A stretch of DNA of 64,000 nt from Lepidodermella squamata (taxonomy: Eukaryota; Gastrotricha). The notes below the pieces were generated by a model that was not told the origin of the DNA, searched no databases, and saw only the letters and a program-made list of their open reading frames with translations. A program made the position numbers and the translations under genes. Shown one piece after another: positions 17,207 through 30,348 of the stretch. Numbering within the stretch: the first letter of the stretch is position 1; every line of letters begins with the position of its first letter. Location: assembly GCA_047495785.1 (NCBI GenBank), contig JBLDXI010000003.1:4092001-4156000 (forward strand). Direction: 5' to 3'.

Positions 17207-20200
17207 TTATACTTTCACAGCACTAAATGCGATGTTAAAGCCTCGATGTGTTTGCCGTCCGGTTGATCTCGAATAAAAGGCGATGGCTACCCGCCGGCCG
17301 GTGGTTGTGAACACGGCCTTTGGATCAGTCGGCCGTGGGGTACCGCAGAGGGTGGCGATGAGGGTGTCAGGCGAGTTCGTTTGCGAGTCATGATCGTCGT
17401 AAATTTGCAAATGATCACCTGTACAATCAGCGCTCCACGCAAGGTCAAAGTCCAATAAAGTCAATCTAAACACAAAAAATTTGAGATTTTTTTAACAAAA
17501 GAATGGGCTATTAATTATACCTGACACCGGTAAAACCAAGAGGAGCTTCGATCTGCCAGAAACACGAGTCCTGGCTTGGATACGGTAGTGATCTGTCATA
17601 GCCAGGGCTCATGATGGTACCCTGCATTGTTGATACATAGACGAACGACTGGCCATTACACCGAGCCGCTGTGCTGCTCGTCGTAGTCCGCGGCTGGGTG
17701 GGCGGCATTGTCGGCGGTGGGGTAGGCGCTTCGGTCGATGGCGGTTCAGTTTCAGTCTGAGTGGTCGTCGGCCGTGGGGTTCTCCTCGTGGTTGTAGTAC
17801 TAGTAGTACGCGGCGCTTCAGTTGTCCTAACCTGCTCTGTAGTCACATCTCGCGGCTGCAAATTGCCGCCTTGATTCCTCGGCGTTGTTGGCGCAAGAAT
17901 AGCGACGATTTGTTGCCATTGCGTCAGGTCCCAGTACATGTCTTGGTTGACGAGCGGGCTGTTGGCGAGCAGTGCTGCGGTTTCGGCATCGACCGGTACG
18001 TAAGGATTGCCGGGGATGCAAAAGCCCATGCCTTGGTGCATGACGCATCGATAATTTGGCGGGCAGGGATTGGCACGCTGGCAAGACGATGGTGTAGCTA
18101 CAAAACAGACAATTAAAATCACATCAAAATCATCATTGAAAGAATCACTCACTTGGCGGTAAAGTTCTGTCATAAGGCGATCTTGTTGATGAGGCAATGA
18201 TCGGCAGCCTCCTGACAATTGACTCGTCAGGACTCTCCATATCCTCCATTGGGGCAATCGGACCCTCTGTAAACACAAAAAAATCAATTAATGGCTCGTA
18301 AAAGCGAGAATTTTCACTGACCATTCGGTGATAGAACTTTGACTATTGCGTGGAAGTAAGCTTCTGGTTTCGTTGTACTGGTAATGAATGTGATTAGGAC
18401 GTTCGGGCCTGTTGATACGATGGTGTCTGGAATCCAAGTTCCGCAAACTCTAAGCAGCCGCTTATCGTTAGCTGAAGGCCCGTCGTAGACAGCCAACGCA
18501 TCAGCTCGACACTGAGCGCTGCCGTGAAGCATGAAATCGACGAAAGTAATTTGTATCCGAGTGTCCTATTTTTAGAATTTTACGATTAAACTCTCAAAGC
18601 CGTGGGAAAAAACTAACGATTGGCGATGAAATAAGCCAGTTACATTGGTCGGTTTTCGCTACTGTTGAAGTGCCAATTCTCTCCATTTGGCCGCGATTCA
18701 ATTGAAGAACAAAGTAACGACCTTCGCAACGACCGTCTGTTGTTGGCTCGATGTCATTTCCAGCTTTAGGCGTTGTAGTAACATTAATTCGCCGTTGCGT
18801 AACGAAATCTTCGCTTGTAGCTGGAAAAATCAGGGAAAATTCTTTAAATTCTTTCCTAAAAGCTGAAACAACTTACGAGTAAATGAATAGTAGGCAGCGA
18901 AGCCTTTAGAATTAGTCGCAAGATCACGAGAAATGAATCGGATCGCGAGATAACGACTGCTGCTCGTAATCGGGCCCGGGACTTCATTTCTAGATCCGCC
19001 ACACAGCAGGGCTATCCTCGACGCCTGCTCATTAGGGCCGTCGAAAATCTCCATGTAGTCATTCGGGCAAGACCTGTCTATCCCAGTCGTGCCAACGTTG
19101 AACGTTCGGAAGGCTAAGCGAACTCTTTGCAACGGTGTTGCCGCGGCTATTGTCCAGTAGCATTGGTCGTTTGTCGCGTAAGCTCCGGCGTCAAAGCCGG
19201 GTGAGAAAATTAATCCATTATTGTCATAAAGGAACGAGCGACGGCCAGCACACCGGCTACCACTCGCAGTTCCGACGGGCAACGACCGGTCAGCTAGTAC
19301 CGAGCTGGTACCGTCGAGTTGTTCGTAACGGATGCTGAAGCCAGTCGCCGAAATTCGGCTGTTTGTTTTGAACTTAAGGTAGGCAACACTTTTTGACAGA
19401 ACGATCGGGTCGAGATTTCGGCGACCGCATAGCGAGGCGACAATCGGCGCGGCTTCATCCGGGCCGTCGTAGACCAGAAGAGCATCACCCGACTGGCTGC
19501 AGTCCATGTTAGACTGAGCTACGTCGAACGCTTCGAAAATGAGGCGAACTTTGGTATTTTTCGAGCCGATAATTTGCCAATAGCACAAGTCAGTGTTTGG
19601 ATAATCGGCGATGCCGTAACGCGGCGAGCGGATGTAGCCTTGAATTGCGGTTAAAATGGTCGTTTGACCTCCGCAACGCTCAGTTGATGAGCTGTTAGTT
19701 AATTGAAGCTCATTGCCAAGTCCGCCGGGAATAAAATCTCGCAGTTCGTTGTCGGTTCCATCGCCTATCGCTGCATTATCACCGGCTTCCCAACGATCTA
19801 AAATGAGAAATTAATATAATTTTTGATCAGTTAATTCTGTGAAAAATAAACTTACGGACGAAGTTGTAATGAAATCGGAAACCAGGCTCTTGGACTGTTC
19901 CATCCGAAGAAAATTTGATGAACATTTCCGATCCGGTTGAGATGATATTTGGCGGAGGCGCCGAGCCGCAGTAACTGCCAAGCTGGGCCGAATTCGTACT
20001 ACTTCCGTCGTAAACGATGACTTTATCATTGGTGCACAAGTAACTGTCTTCCAATTTGAAATTTTCGGACGAAATCCTACAATTAAATCGATTTAATGAG
20101 GAAAAATGACTATAATGAATTGACGCTAACCTGATTCGAGCAGACGATGGAGCAATAATTTTCCTAATTCAAATTGAAACAATTATTTCGAGCGAACTAG

Positions 20201-22216
20201 TCTAAACCAATATTTAGGTTGATTTATTTTAGTTAAATTACCACATGCAGACATCGTTGCTCGAGTAAGGATGCGGAAAACCGGGTGAGGATATGAACCC
20301 AGATGGCGCGCTCAATGTCCTGGATTCCCCATTACAACGCATACTCGGCATAGGATCGTAGAGTTCTCCATTTCGCAACGAATACCTCGCAAGGTTCGCT
20401 TTAAAAAAATCGTAATTTTTTATTAAATTTCCTATTAGAAAAAGATAACTCACTTGTATCTTCACAGCCGAAAAGGTCAATAGTGAAGGACATCCATTGG
20501 TGAGCAGCGAGTGGTTGGATGCGAATCGCTCTAGCCGCGGCAATCGGCGGTTCAATGTTAACATGGACAAGTGTTGTCGCGTCATTGTTGGCCAGGAAAG
20601 TTTTCCTAAAACCGTCGGAGTCGTGGTAATCGAACCATTTCATGGTATCAGCGCCTCCAGATTGGTAACTCAACGCAAATCGCGTTATCCATTCGCCAGT
20701 AGTTGGATTTCCTCGGATCGCAATCTTATTAATCCTATACAGTTTTCCTGCTTTGAAGCTAATCTATAGTAGGGGAAATTTAATTGCAATTAATTTTGAT
20801 TTTTTCTCGAATTTTACCTCCAGGAAGGCACCGGGTTCCGTTGGAGATTTGCTTGACCAGCAGCAAGCTGGTAACTTGGCTAAAGATGGCACCTGCTCGG
20901 CGAAATAGCTACTTGCCGTGAAAATGGTCTGATCGATTGGTTGAATGAGACTTTTCGAGCATCCAATAATTCCTAAAAGAAAAAATAAGCAAAAACTCCA
21001 TATTCGAACAATAGGATGAAAGCTGAAAGACAAACTTGATGCTTCCCAGCACATTTTGAAGCCGGACAATTGGCGAACTCCTGATGAGACGAATTTAACG
21101 TAGACCACATTCGAAAGTGTATCTATGCCGGCTGGGATGTAGGAGCCACAAAGCGCGGCTAAAAGCGGTGTATTTTCGCTATCTCCGTTGTAAAGCATCA
21201 AGCGATCTGGCTCGTAAAGGCACGGCACTTGCGTCGACGACAAAGCGAAAGTCTCAAAGCGTAGCCTAAAAATTAATTCAAATAAAATGACAGATCGCAC
21301 TAAGAAATTTCCGCACAAACTTGAGAAATGTTCCAGGGTCTGATGCAATTTGCCAGTAGCAGGTATCGCGAGGTGCATAACTGCCGAACCCGTAATTCGG
21401 CGAGTTGATGCACCCTGAAAGTGATGACAGCGTTTGTAACTGATCGCTGCACTTCTGCAGCGGCATCGGGGTTTGTTTAGAGCCCGACGCTTTATTGTCA
21501 TCCAACGCCGTCGAGTTGCCCGTTCGGTAAAAACTCGCGTCCAGAAAATCGAAGCGAATTGAAAAACCGCGGCCATTCGCTACGCTATCAGACTGGAAGG
21601 CTAGAAACACTTGATTGTACGTCGATACGTAAGTTGGCGGTAACCGCGAGCCGCAATAAGTCAGCGGCGGCTGGCGGTTTCGAATCGGTAAAAGCGGTAA
21701 TGGCGTAGTTGCCGGCACTCGGGCGCCGTAACTGTTGTCGTAAATTGTTAAATTATCTTCCCAACAACCCGACGTCATCGACGGCAGGTCAAAGTCAAGA
21801 AAGTCCAATCTAAAAAAATCGAGGTCAAATAATAGGATGACAATAAAATTAGGTCATCGAAAATATTACCGAATAACATAGTTTGGCGGGGCTGCGTAAA
21901 ATTAACATAAATAAATTATTGTTATTTTAAGGTAGAATTAACGAAAAATCACCTTCGATGGACCAGTAACACCGGTCGCTGGCAAAGTATCTTGATGACA
22001 CGCCGTAGTTGGGTGACCGTAGGGTGCTCGGTGCGAATTTGATGTAATAAGTATCTCCCGCACATTTATCTATACGTTAAATGTCAGATTAAAAAGCGTT
22101 CAAGTATAATCAAGATTAAAAATTGTACCTGCTTCGAGTGCGGAGACCGCCGCCATCAGGCCAAGCGAAGCGGTTATGAAGGCGGCAATCAAGGTTTTCG
22201 CTGCCCAGAAAACCAT
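17207..22216 (-). CDS. Secreted multi-CUB protein with an F5/8C (discoidin) domain, 16 exons (1379 aa)
   Basis: Exons: 22216-22129, 22069-21953, 21891-21870, 21809-21321, 21265-21036, 20972-20818, 20763-20454, 20398-20242, 20163-20131, 20076-19856, 19797-18877, 18820-18618, 18565-18322, 18266-18153, 18097-17521 and 17465-17207. All phases agree and sum to 4140 nt. A signal peptide (MVFWAAKTLIAAF) is followed by CUB 1 and 2 (to about residue 315). An F5/8C domain follows (about 318-470, opening GCSKSLIQ, closing DLFGCED). Then come CUB 3-6 (about 480-1060), an EGF-like CPPNYRCVMHQGMGFC segment (about 1105-1130), a Thr/Pro mucin-like linker, and CUB 7 to the C-terminus. It has no membrane anchor. 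CUB plus F5/8C recalls neuropilin-type proteins, but the order and number differ. Extracellular matrix or adhesion is a likely setting. Confidence 0.85.
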
Positions 22217-24960
22217 AGCTGCTTAACAATTTTGCCGGGTGTTGGCCGGGTGGCGTTGGCGTTTTTTGAGTTGGAGCAAAATGATGCAGTCTTTCTTTAG
22301 TTACCGTAATGTATATAATGTGGAAAGTTTTAAAACAATGAAAAATTGTTAATTTGGCATACTTCAAGAAAAATCACGCGTGTAAAAGAGTAAAATACAA
22401 TTCTTGCTGTTATTATTATTGTGACACCACAGCGCGCGGTGTTAGCAATATAAGAGTAGCAGAGCTAGACAAGGAAAAGATGGTCGCGCTAATTATCGCT
22501 GTATAAAAAGACTGTAGCTCGCAAAAATGATGCTACAGGCACAACTGCATGAGACACACTATACAATATATCTGAGAGCTCCAAAGCAGGGTATGAACAA
22601 AAATTCAGCAGCGAAACGGAACATGAGCAAAAACTACTCGACGTTTTATTGTTGTAACGTTTATTCATTAAGCGAATCGAGCGCTGTGCGCGTCCACCGC
22701 GATGACAGCTTCAAACGCTATGCGGCCAATATTTTACGCCGAGAAAAACGAAAGAGATTTAAGCGTGGCTTGTTAATCAGGTGCTGGCAGCGAAATGCGC
22801 TGAAATTTCTCCGTCGACCACTATCTCATTTGGCTAAAAACAGAGTACTGGTAAACAACGATTAAAACCTTTGACAGGCCACGTTTTGCGTGTTGTTTGT
22901 TTTTATGGCTGGGAAGAAACGATTTGAAAAGATGTAACGCATAACAAAGCTGCATTTAACTTATTAAGCCGCGTCGATGGACTTAACATCTAACCCGAGA
23001 GAGATATAGACCGGAACCTAACCGCATTAAAATTCGTGCTGTTTTGCGACGGCTGGTCGGTCGGTACAAACCGGGAAAAACGGTGATTCCAGTAGCGGGA
23101 TGTTGACATTAGGATATATTATGTTTATGGCGATAAAAAACTTGTTTTGCTAGCAAAACCGTCGTTCGTTGCGGCTGCTGCTGCCCAGGCGTCAAGTCGT
23201 TGAGCAGTTTACAAATTACAATACCTTCTTCTTGCCTGAGTTTGACAGCCGGGCGCCAGGGGCCAGGCAATTTTAAATTAAATATTATATGTTAAATTAT
23301 TGTTATTTGTTTTTTATTGTATAATCGCTCATTTCAAAAATTATTTTAATCTCCGCGATATTTGCCTACGCATATGCATATCGCGAGCAACCGAGAGTGG
23401 CTCGTTTTAATGGCGCCGTACGCGGCGCCGTTTTTTGAAAACACGCGCGCTCAACCGTATGTGTCATCCTTCACCGCTGCGGCTCTATTTTTGTAAAAAG
23501 TGATTCGTCAATTACGACCGCCGGCGCCGGTGCGACAACCTGATGCCGGCTGCCACTAAATACTCAAATATTATTAACAAAAAAATTGCAACAAAGCGCA
23601 CACTTTTTGTTTAATCACTATGCGCGCTTCCAGGCCACAAAGATACCCATCTCACACCTTTGTTCAATGAGCCGAAGTCAAAACCTACTTTCTTGTTCGC
23701 ACAACGACGGAACCCGGTAATAAACCTGTTTACCAAGACCTCCACCGAAAATTCCGGCACAAGAAAAAAAAACGCTTTGATATCGCCGTAAAACGCTTTT
23801 ATTGCGCAATTAATTAATTGTGACCTGCGTTATATAATAATATTATTATAGCGGAAATAACGATAATATTATTAATAACAGCAAAAAGTAAGTATTGTTG
23901 TTGTTACAAGAAGAAAAGAGTAGTTATGACATAAACTCGTCTCATTCATAGTATTATTTACAAAAAAAATCATCTCGATGCGAATCGCGTGCAAACAAAT
24001 ATTTTTTGATCCATCCGTATGTTAAAAAGGCGAACAAGAGTTGTTATCATTTCAATTCAAGTTTCTTTTGCGAACATCAATCGCCTGTGTATTGTGGCTC
24101 AATCACTCACGCGAAATAATCATAACAAAACGTGAAGAATACATTTTTCAGCCTTTATTCATTAATTTTTTATTGATAATTGACGTAATACAATCGAGAA
24201 TCGGGAAGTTTTTCGACAGCGCTAAAAGGCAAGAATGATTATATACTTTGTTTTTTTTTACAATCAAATCACCTATAGGAAGGCTGAGGTTTGCTTTATA
24301 GTTTTATTATCGATATAAATGACAAACAACAAACAGAGATGATATTTCACAACAACGTGTAGCCGCGGCCCGGCGCGGAAAAAGTCGCGCGACGGGCCGC
24401 GCTCAAAGGCACCCGAACCAATCACATTGGCTTCTCGTGTTTACTTAGATGTGTGTAATCTTGACTTTTCAATCATAGATATACCGCAAGGTTCAAGGTA
24501 GACGGTTTTAAAATTGCAATTTCGACGGCTACTTTTTAGATTAAAACAAGTGTCGATATTGTAAGCAAATAAAAGCACGAACACCGGCCACTCTTGCTTG
24601 CGATCATCATTATTATTAAGGTGGATAATACGTAGCGATTATACAACAGAAATTGCAAAAATCAGCCATGTTCAACGCTTTGATTTTTTCCCGAAATTCA
24701 AGCAGCGAAATTGGTTTTGATGTCATCATCCAATACAAAAACACCTTACACGACGACGTTGCTAAGGATGTTGCTGATAGGCGTATAGTATTAACAGAAG
24801 TAGTAGTGTTCTATATATAGCGGTCAGAATAGTAAACAGTAATGCAAACTAGTATCACCCGATATTGATCAACGTTTTCCATCAGCATTTTTATGGCTTT
24901 TACTTATTCATGGGGCGCTATTTTCATTGTTGTCGAGAGACTCTCGTGTGTGTGCGCGTT
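22217..24960. other. Intergenic region between the CUB gene start and the RFX 3' end
   Basis: No supported gene. The right part should contain the RFX 3' UTR: AATAAA on the minus strand occurs at 24154-24159 and 24169-24174, about 800 nt past the RFX stop. The left part holds the CUB promoter. Notable structures are a perfect 18-bp AT palindrome at 23833-23850 and a GC-rich inverted repeat (GGCGCC arms) at 23412-23429. A 112-codon plus-strand frame at 22527-22865 begins just after a TATAAAAA, but nothing else supports it. Confidence 0.5.
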
Positions 24961-27900
24961 TTACAGAGTCGACGAAGCTGTAGCAACAGGTGCCGGAGAA
25001 ACGTCGTCCTTCAGCCGCTTAATCGGCGGCTGCTGGCTGTCGGGCGCGTTCGCCTCGCCGGAAATATTGTTATTGTTTGCGGCTGCGGCGTTCGCTGCCG
25101 ATGCGCTGTTGCTGCCGGCGCTATTCACCGGCACGACGTAGATTTTGGCCGCCCCCGAGCCGCCGGCCACTACTGCAGCGGCTGCGGCTGACGACGACGA
25201 TGACGAGGAGACGGGCGCAAAAGAACGCGACGGAATGCTGCCCGGCCCACCGACCTGCAATAAACACAACAATAAATTATAGAACCGCGTGCGCACGTGA
25301 ATTATTGATGATGAGTCAACGCACCTTAATCGACGGCGACGATGAGGCTGTCAGCGTGATTATCGACGGCTTACTCGCTGCGCCCACTGTCGGCCGCGCC
25401 GATATCGCCGTGTTGAACGCGCTGGGGTTGCCAGACGCCGAGGCCGGTGTGATGATCAGATTCGAAGATTTCGGGGCAGGCACTTGAAAATTCGAAACCG
25501 GCGCCGATGATTGCGTTACGACCTGATGCGCCGCACCAGCTGCTTGGATCGACGCAACGACCTGCGAACAAAATTGAAAAAAATATTAATACAAAATAAA
25601 ATATCCCCCTTAACAATTTTTTCAAAAGTGAAATTTTAAATGTGATCTTTAGCAAGTGGCGAAATTTGTAGCGTTTTCAGATGACAATAACAACAATAAC
25701 AACAAGAAGCTGATAGCTGGGGTTTGCTTGGAAACTGGGCTGGCAAGTTTTCAAGCAAAAAAATCCGAGCTGATAACATTTAAATTTGATTGCATCACTT
25801 AATTATCCGCCTCTCTTTAAATGTCATGATTATTGCTACAGCAAGCTCTGATCTTTCGACGAAATATTGAGTTTTTCCGTCATTTAAGGAGGACGGGGGA
25901 GCATCCCGGGGATTCAAAAATTAAAATCTACACAAAAAACTGGTTCAGGGCTTAATGGAAGCTCTTTCCCAAATCAAAGCACTTTTTGAGATTTCATTGA
26001 AAAATCGAAATTTTTTGCGAAGCTATCACTATCGGTCACATGCATGATTATCGAAATTCGATTTTTTCATCCAATTTCTCGGCACAAACGCTTTAAATTT
26101 TGCTTTCAATTACCTGAGGGTATAAACGCGGCCCGCGGAGGTCGGCCCGGGCTTGCATTATGTCGAGGCTGTACAAGGGTTCAGCGAGGGGTACATCGGT
26201 GCTGCCTCGTGACGCATCGAGCACAGCGATGGGTACTTCTCGAACAGCATGCGCGACTCGATGCTCAAGCACGAAGTAGATGTACTCATCGAACAGCAAC
26301 CGGATCAAGTGAAAAGAGCCGAAACTGTGCGCCGAACGCAGCGTCAGATCGCGAATGACCATCGAGTTGTAAAACGACCATTTCAGGAGGAAAGAGCGAG
26401 ACGCCTCGGCGAGGGCCTGCGCCTGCTTCTCGCCGCTAGAGTACGACGCCTGCATCGCCGGCTGCAAGGCCATGTCGACGACGCTCTCCAACCACGCCGC
26501 CCAGTTGTCGAGCGAATTTTCAATCGATAACAGCCGCTTCAGATCAGATTCGATCTGCTTCACGACTTTCGTCTCGCAGGACGTCACCCACGCGGCTTGC
26601 TCTTGAACATTAGCGAAGTCGACTCGGTTCAAATCAGCGACCATTTGCTGCAAATGCTCAGGCGCTTGCAACACAGCTCGAGCTGCCTGCGCTAAATGGT
26701 TGAGGGAAGTGTAGCGACGCAGCGTTTGGGCAAACGCAACAGCTGGGCCGAGTTTAGACCGAACCGCCTCTTCCGGCATGCCGGACATGGCATTTTTCAG
26801 CCACGACTCCATACCCTTGGCGAAGTTTCGGATCTGCTGCGTTAGCTGACTCGGAATAGCGCGCAGCATGTCGGGCAGTAGCGTGTAGACCAGCGACTGG
26901 TACAGGGCTGAATCGACCCGGCGCATGTAGATTTGCACGAAAGGAAGCGCGCTGATGTGAGCCAGCTTAATACGCGGCAGTCTCGCATCGCCCTCGCCCG
27001 AGTCATTCGGCCGGTTGACGCGTCGCGGGCCTTCTTCATCCTCCTCATCGGTGACTTCCTCGTCGATTTCTTCATCGAGATCCTCCTCAAATTCAGCGCC
27101 GTTCCGACCTCGAATATTCGAGCCACGTCCGCGCTGTTGGTTAGAAGAGGCCTCACCGCCACGCCAGAACGACGCCCATACTTGCTCGATTAGGGTGAAT
27201 TGCAGATTAACGACGAGATCGACCACGTTTTCGCAGTGCTCGCGGTAGAGCTGTTCGAAAATGCGGATATCTTGCTCGGAGACGTCGTTACTCAGCGATC
27301 CGGCGGGTATTTCGATCGATTCGAAACGAGGTAGCGCCAGGGTAACATCACCCAGGTATTGCTGTTGGGGCGAGACATTCGACGCAGCCATGCCGTTATT
27401 GCCACCACTAGCGTCAACGTTACTCGAGGCGCCGGCTGCCGCAGGTTGATGACCGACTGACGGCGGCATGGGCGCAGGGGTTCCAATGACTGTAATCGTA
27501 GTCGTTGGCTGTTGATTCTGCCCACCGTCGAACCGGCCGCCAGAAACGCCGGACCGATTTCCGAATTTCTTCTGCTGCGGCGGGGATGAGTACTGCCGAC
27601 CCGCGGCCGCCATTATCATGTCCTCCGTGACATTGACCAGCGGGGAGGTTGCTTTTATTCTAATACCATAGTAATGATACTTTGAATTGCCTCGCGTTCC
27701 TAAACGGCGAGTTCGAAGTCCGAGAAACACCGATCGGATGAGCTTGCCGAAAGAAGCCGGGTTCATGGGTTCGAGTTTTTCCTCCTCGCAATGACGCATG
27801 TAATGCGCGTAGATTGTCGAGCGGGGTAACGAGACGCCGTCGGATGTTTCGTAGTTGTCGACCAGCCATTGCACGGTGGCGGGTGACGCCCGCGTTGTGT

Positions 27901-28952
27901 GGGCTAGCGTATGCGAATCGCCGTCTACGCTGGTTGTCGTCTGCAGGATGTAAGCACCCGATGAATAAAGCACTTGGCCAGGAGCCGCGTTCGACTGCTG
28001 GTTGTTACCCCCACCGCCTCCGCCGCCGCTCGACTGGTGGTGCTGGTAGTAGGCGGGAGCGGCCTGGGCGTACAGGGTGTGCGGGCCGCCGTAGTCAAAC
28101 GCGGCCGCCGCGTGTTGATACTGGTTCGAGACTTGTTGCGATTGTTGTTGGTTATTTTGCTGCTGGTGGTCAGAACCAGCGCTGTGAAGCTGATACACGG
28201 ACATTTGTTGAGGACCAGGGGTTGATTGACCTCCTGAGCCAGCACCTGCGCCTGCTCCGGTGGCTATTACAGCATAACTTGTAGTACCACTGCCAGCTGC
28301 TTTGCTTTGCATAGCCGGCGACGGGCTCGGGTGGGAAGAGGAAGTTGCTGACGATGCAGCTATGGGGAAGGTCGACGGGACCGCGCGGCGGAAAATTACG
28401 GGTTTCACGGTTGCGGTTGTAACTTGTTGAGTTTGAGCCGACGCCGTGGTGTTTTCTTTGACCAATGACGAAGTCGTCAATGACTTAGTCTGTATTGGAA
28501 AACAATAAATCAATAATAATCGACTGGTATAAACTGAGACGGAAATAAACACGTGTAAGGGGCTTTGTGAAGCAATTCTGTGCATTTTAATTAGAACGCA
28601 AAAGGAGGACTAAAATTATAAATAGTTTAATTTCGCAAAAAATGATAGGTATTAATAATTCATTGATAATTGAACTCAGTGAGCGCAGTGAACAGCTACT
28701 AAAAACTCATGTCACGCTTGTATTCCAACTTACCAAATGCAACAATCGACTATAATACAAAATATCATTGACTTAACACTTGCAGAATATTGGCAGATAG
28801 TGAATACTTATTTTTATGAATTTTTACACGCACGCAGTACGCGACTTGTAGATGCAACTTACAGATGATTGCTGAGTCAAAATGTGGGCCATCAAACCGC
28901 CAGCAAATATCTCCTTATTTCCGAATGAAGACGTAGTTTTGGCTTCGGACAT
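24961..28952 (-). CDS. RFX: RFX-family winged-helix transcription factor (RFX1/2/3 type, 998 aa)
   Basis: Four coding exons in phase 0: 28952-28863, 28489-26114, 25561-25325 and 25254-24961. The N-terminus is Gln/Gly/Ala/Ser rich. The RFX DNA-binding domain lies at about residues 230-310, from TVQWLVDNYE through SFGKLIRSVFLGLRTRRLG to GNSKYHYYGIRIK, and is very close to animal RFX1-3. The conserved B, C and dimerisation regions lie at about 435-700 (start IRIFEQLYREHCENVV), interrupted by an acidic insert (EEDLDEEIDEEVTDEEDEE) near 500. The C-terminal exons encode a low-complexity Ser/Ala/Thr tail ending in a basic PPIKRLKDD patch. RFX proteins bind X-boxes and drive ciliary genes. The ATG directly follows a TTTCAG acceptor, so there is an upstream non-coding exon or a trans-spliced leader. 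A perfect X-box lies in the 5' flank (30335-30348). Confidence 0.93.
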
Positions 28953-30141
28953 CTGAAATATAAAAAAAGCAATAACCAATTAGAGCGACCATTCGACGTA
29001 TTATTTTATTTTTTTCAACCTAACGCTAAATTGTACAAAAAAGCTTTTGCTTTTCGTCACAGTAAATTACTCGAATTCAAGTCCACTACTATGCGTGCAC
29101 TTCCGCACAGCTTCGAAATTTCATCTTCCAAAACTTCATCTCAGCCCATTTTGCGTAATACAATCAGATTCTAAAATTTAATTATCAACGCCTGACCCCT
29201 AGATGTTTTCAATGCGCTTTATCAATCAGTCAGAATCAGGAAACTATGCAGCAAGCAGTGCGATCTACGACGCCAAGAACTATTGACTGTAGACAATCGC
29301 AGTTATATGTTTACTCATTTTTGTACTCTGCTGCGTCATCTTTGCACTTAAGGCCAAATTACTGATGGTAAGTCCGATCAATCCTGTTACATCGGCAAAA
29401 TTTGTGGCCGGCTATGACATATATCCATCGATCCATAAATGGGTAAAAGCCCCATTTTCTAGCTGATCTATCATAGGCTGCTTTTTCATCCATTCTCTCT
29501 ACTACCTAAAACAATCCGAATAGTAAATCGTGTTCAAATATTGAAGAAATATGATGTAAAAATTGTGTGAATTTCAACAGATAATTCACAATGAAAGCTG
29601 AAACAAAGCACTATAATACATAATGCGCTATTCTCGATTCATCACTTATCATTGCTCGATAATGATTTTCATCATTGAAATGAGCCGATAGATTTACCTA
29701 CGATGATTGTCTGGCGCAATTACTAAGTGGTAACCGTAGAGTCGTGATATTTTCGAATCCATTCGGTGAAATATAATGAATCGACCATTATGCATGCATG
29801 ATAATCGAGTGTGTACACGGCAATTTGTTTGCAGTAATTCATTAGTGTAATGCTTTCCCAAATATCAAGCGGTTAAGTAAGAGCTAAAGAGTCCGCATAA
29901 CTATCCACAAGTTAGTTACGAGCACTGAAACCTAGCAGAGGTATCCTAGAAATATGTGGCGACGTACCTTTTGTAGTTCAGGGATACACGGTCTTCACCA
30001 GGCAGCGACAATATTACCTGGCTACAGCTCGGTCAGTTCGTTCCAAATTCTAAGCAACACGATGTTCACCTTGGAGCTAAAGCGGAGAAAAGCGTCAGTA
30101 AAACGCACAACAGACTAACGTTGCCTGGCATCCAACGCAAA

Positions 30142-30160
30142 GTTGCCTGGCGATGGCGAC
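30142..30160. promoter_or_regulatory. Pair of inverted RFX half-sites with long spacer
   Basis: GTTGCC and GGCGAC lie as inverted half-sites separated by 7 nt. A second GTTGCCTGGC lies just to the left. Standard X-boxes have a 1-3 nt spacer, so this would be an atypical or half-site element at best. It sits between the proposed first exon of RFX and the perfect X-box. Confidence 0.25.
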
Positions 30161-30334
30161 AGAAACAAAGAAAAGCGGGGTCATCCAAGGACGTTTTCAA
30201 TAATTTTTGAAAATATTTGGGAAACAATCATTTATGATTAAATTGATTTGCGGTATTTTGGAATTATGATTTTCAAAGGACGTCGCGTGGTCATCAAGTA
30301 GAGGGTGAGGAAAAGTGGGGAAATGCGGTGTCAA

Positions 30335-30348
30335 GTTCCCTTGGAGAC
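30335..30348. promoter_or_regulatory. X-box (RFX binding site) upstream of the RFX gene
   Basis: The 14-mer GTTCCCTTGGAGAC fits the palindromic X-box consensus RYYNYY-(N)2-RRNRAC at every position. It lies about 370 bp upstream of the candidate non-coding first exon (donor edge 29968) and 1.4 kb from the ATG. Mammalian RFX1 is known to regulate its own promoter, so autoregulation is the natural reading. The site is also within 2.3 kb of the 3' end of the pericentrin-like gene, but no other promoter is seen near it. Confidence 0.5.

Noticed and set aside
22527-22865. Plus-strand 112-codon frame just after a TATAAAAA
   Set aside because: The TATA element is too close to the ATG for a normal 5' UTR, and the product is a basic, domain-free sequence; most likely chance.
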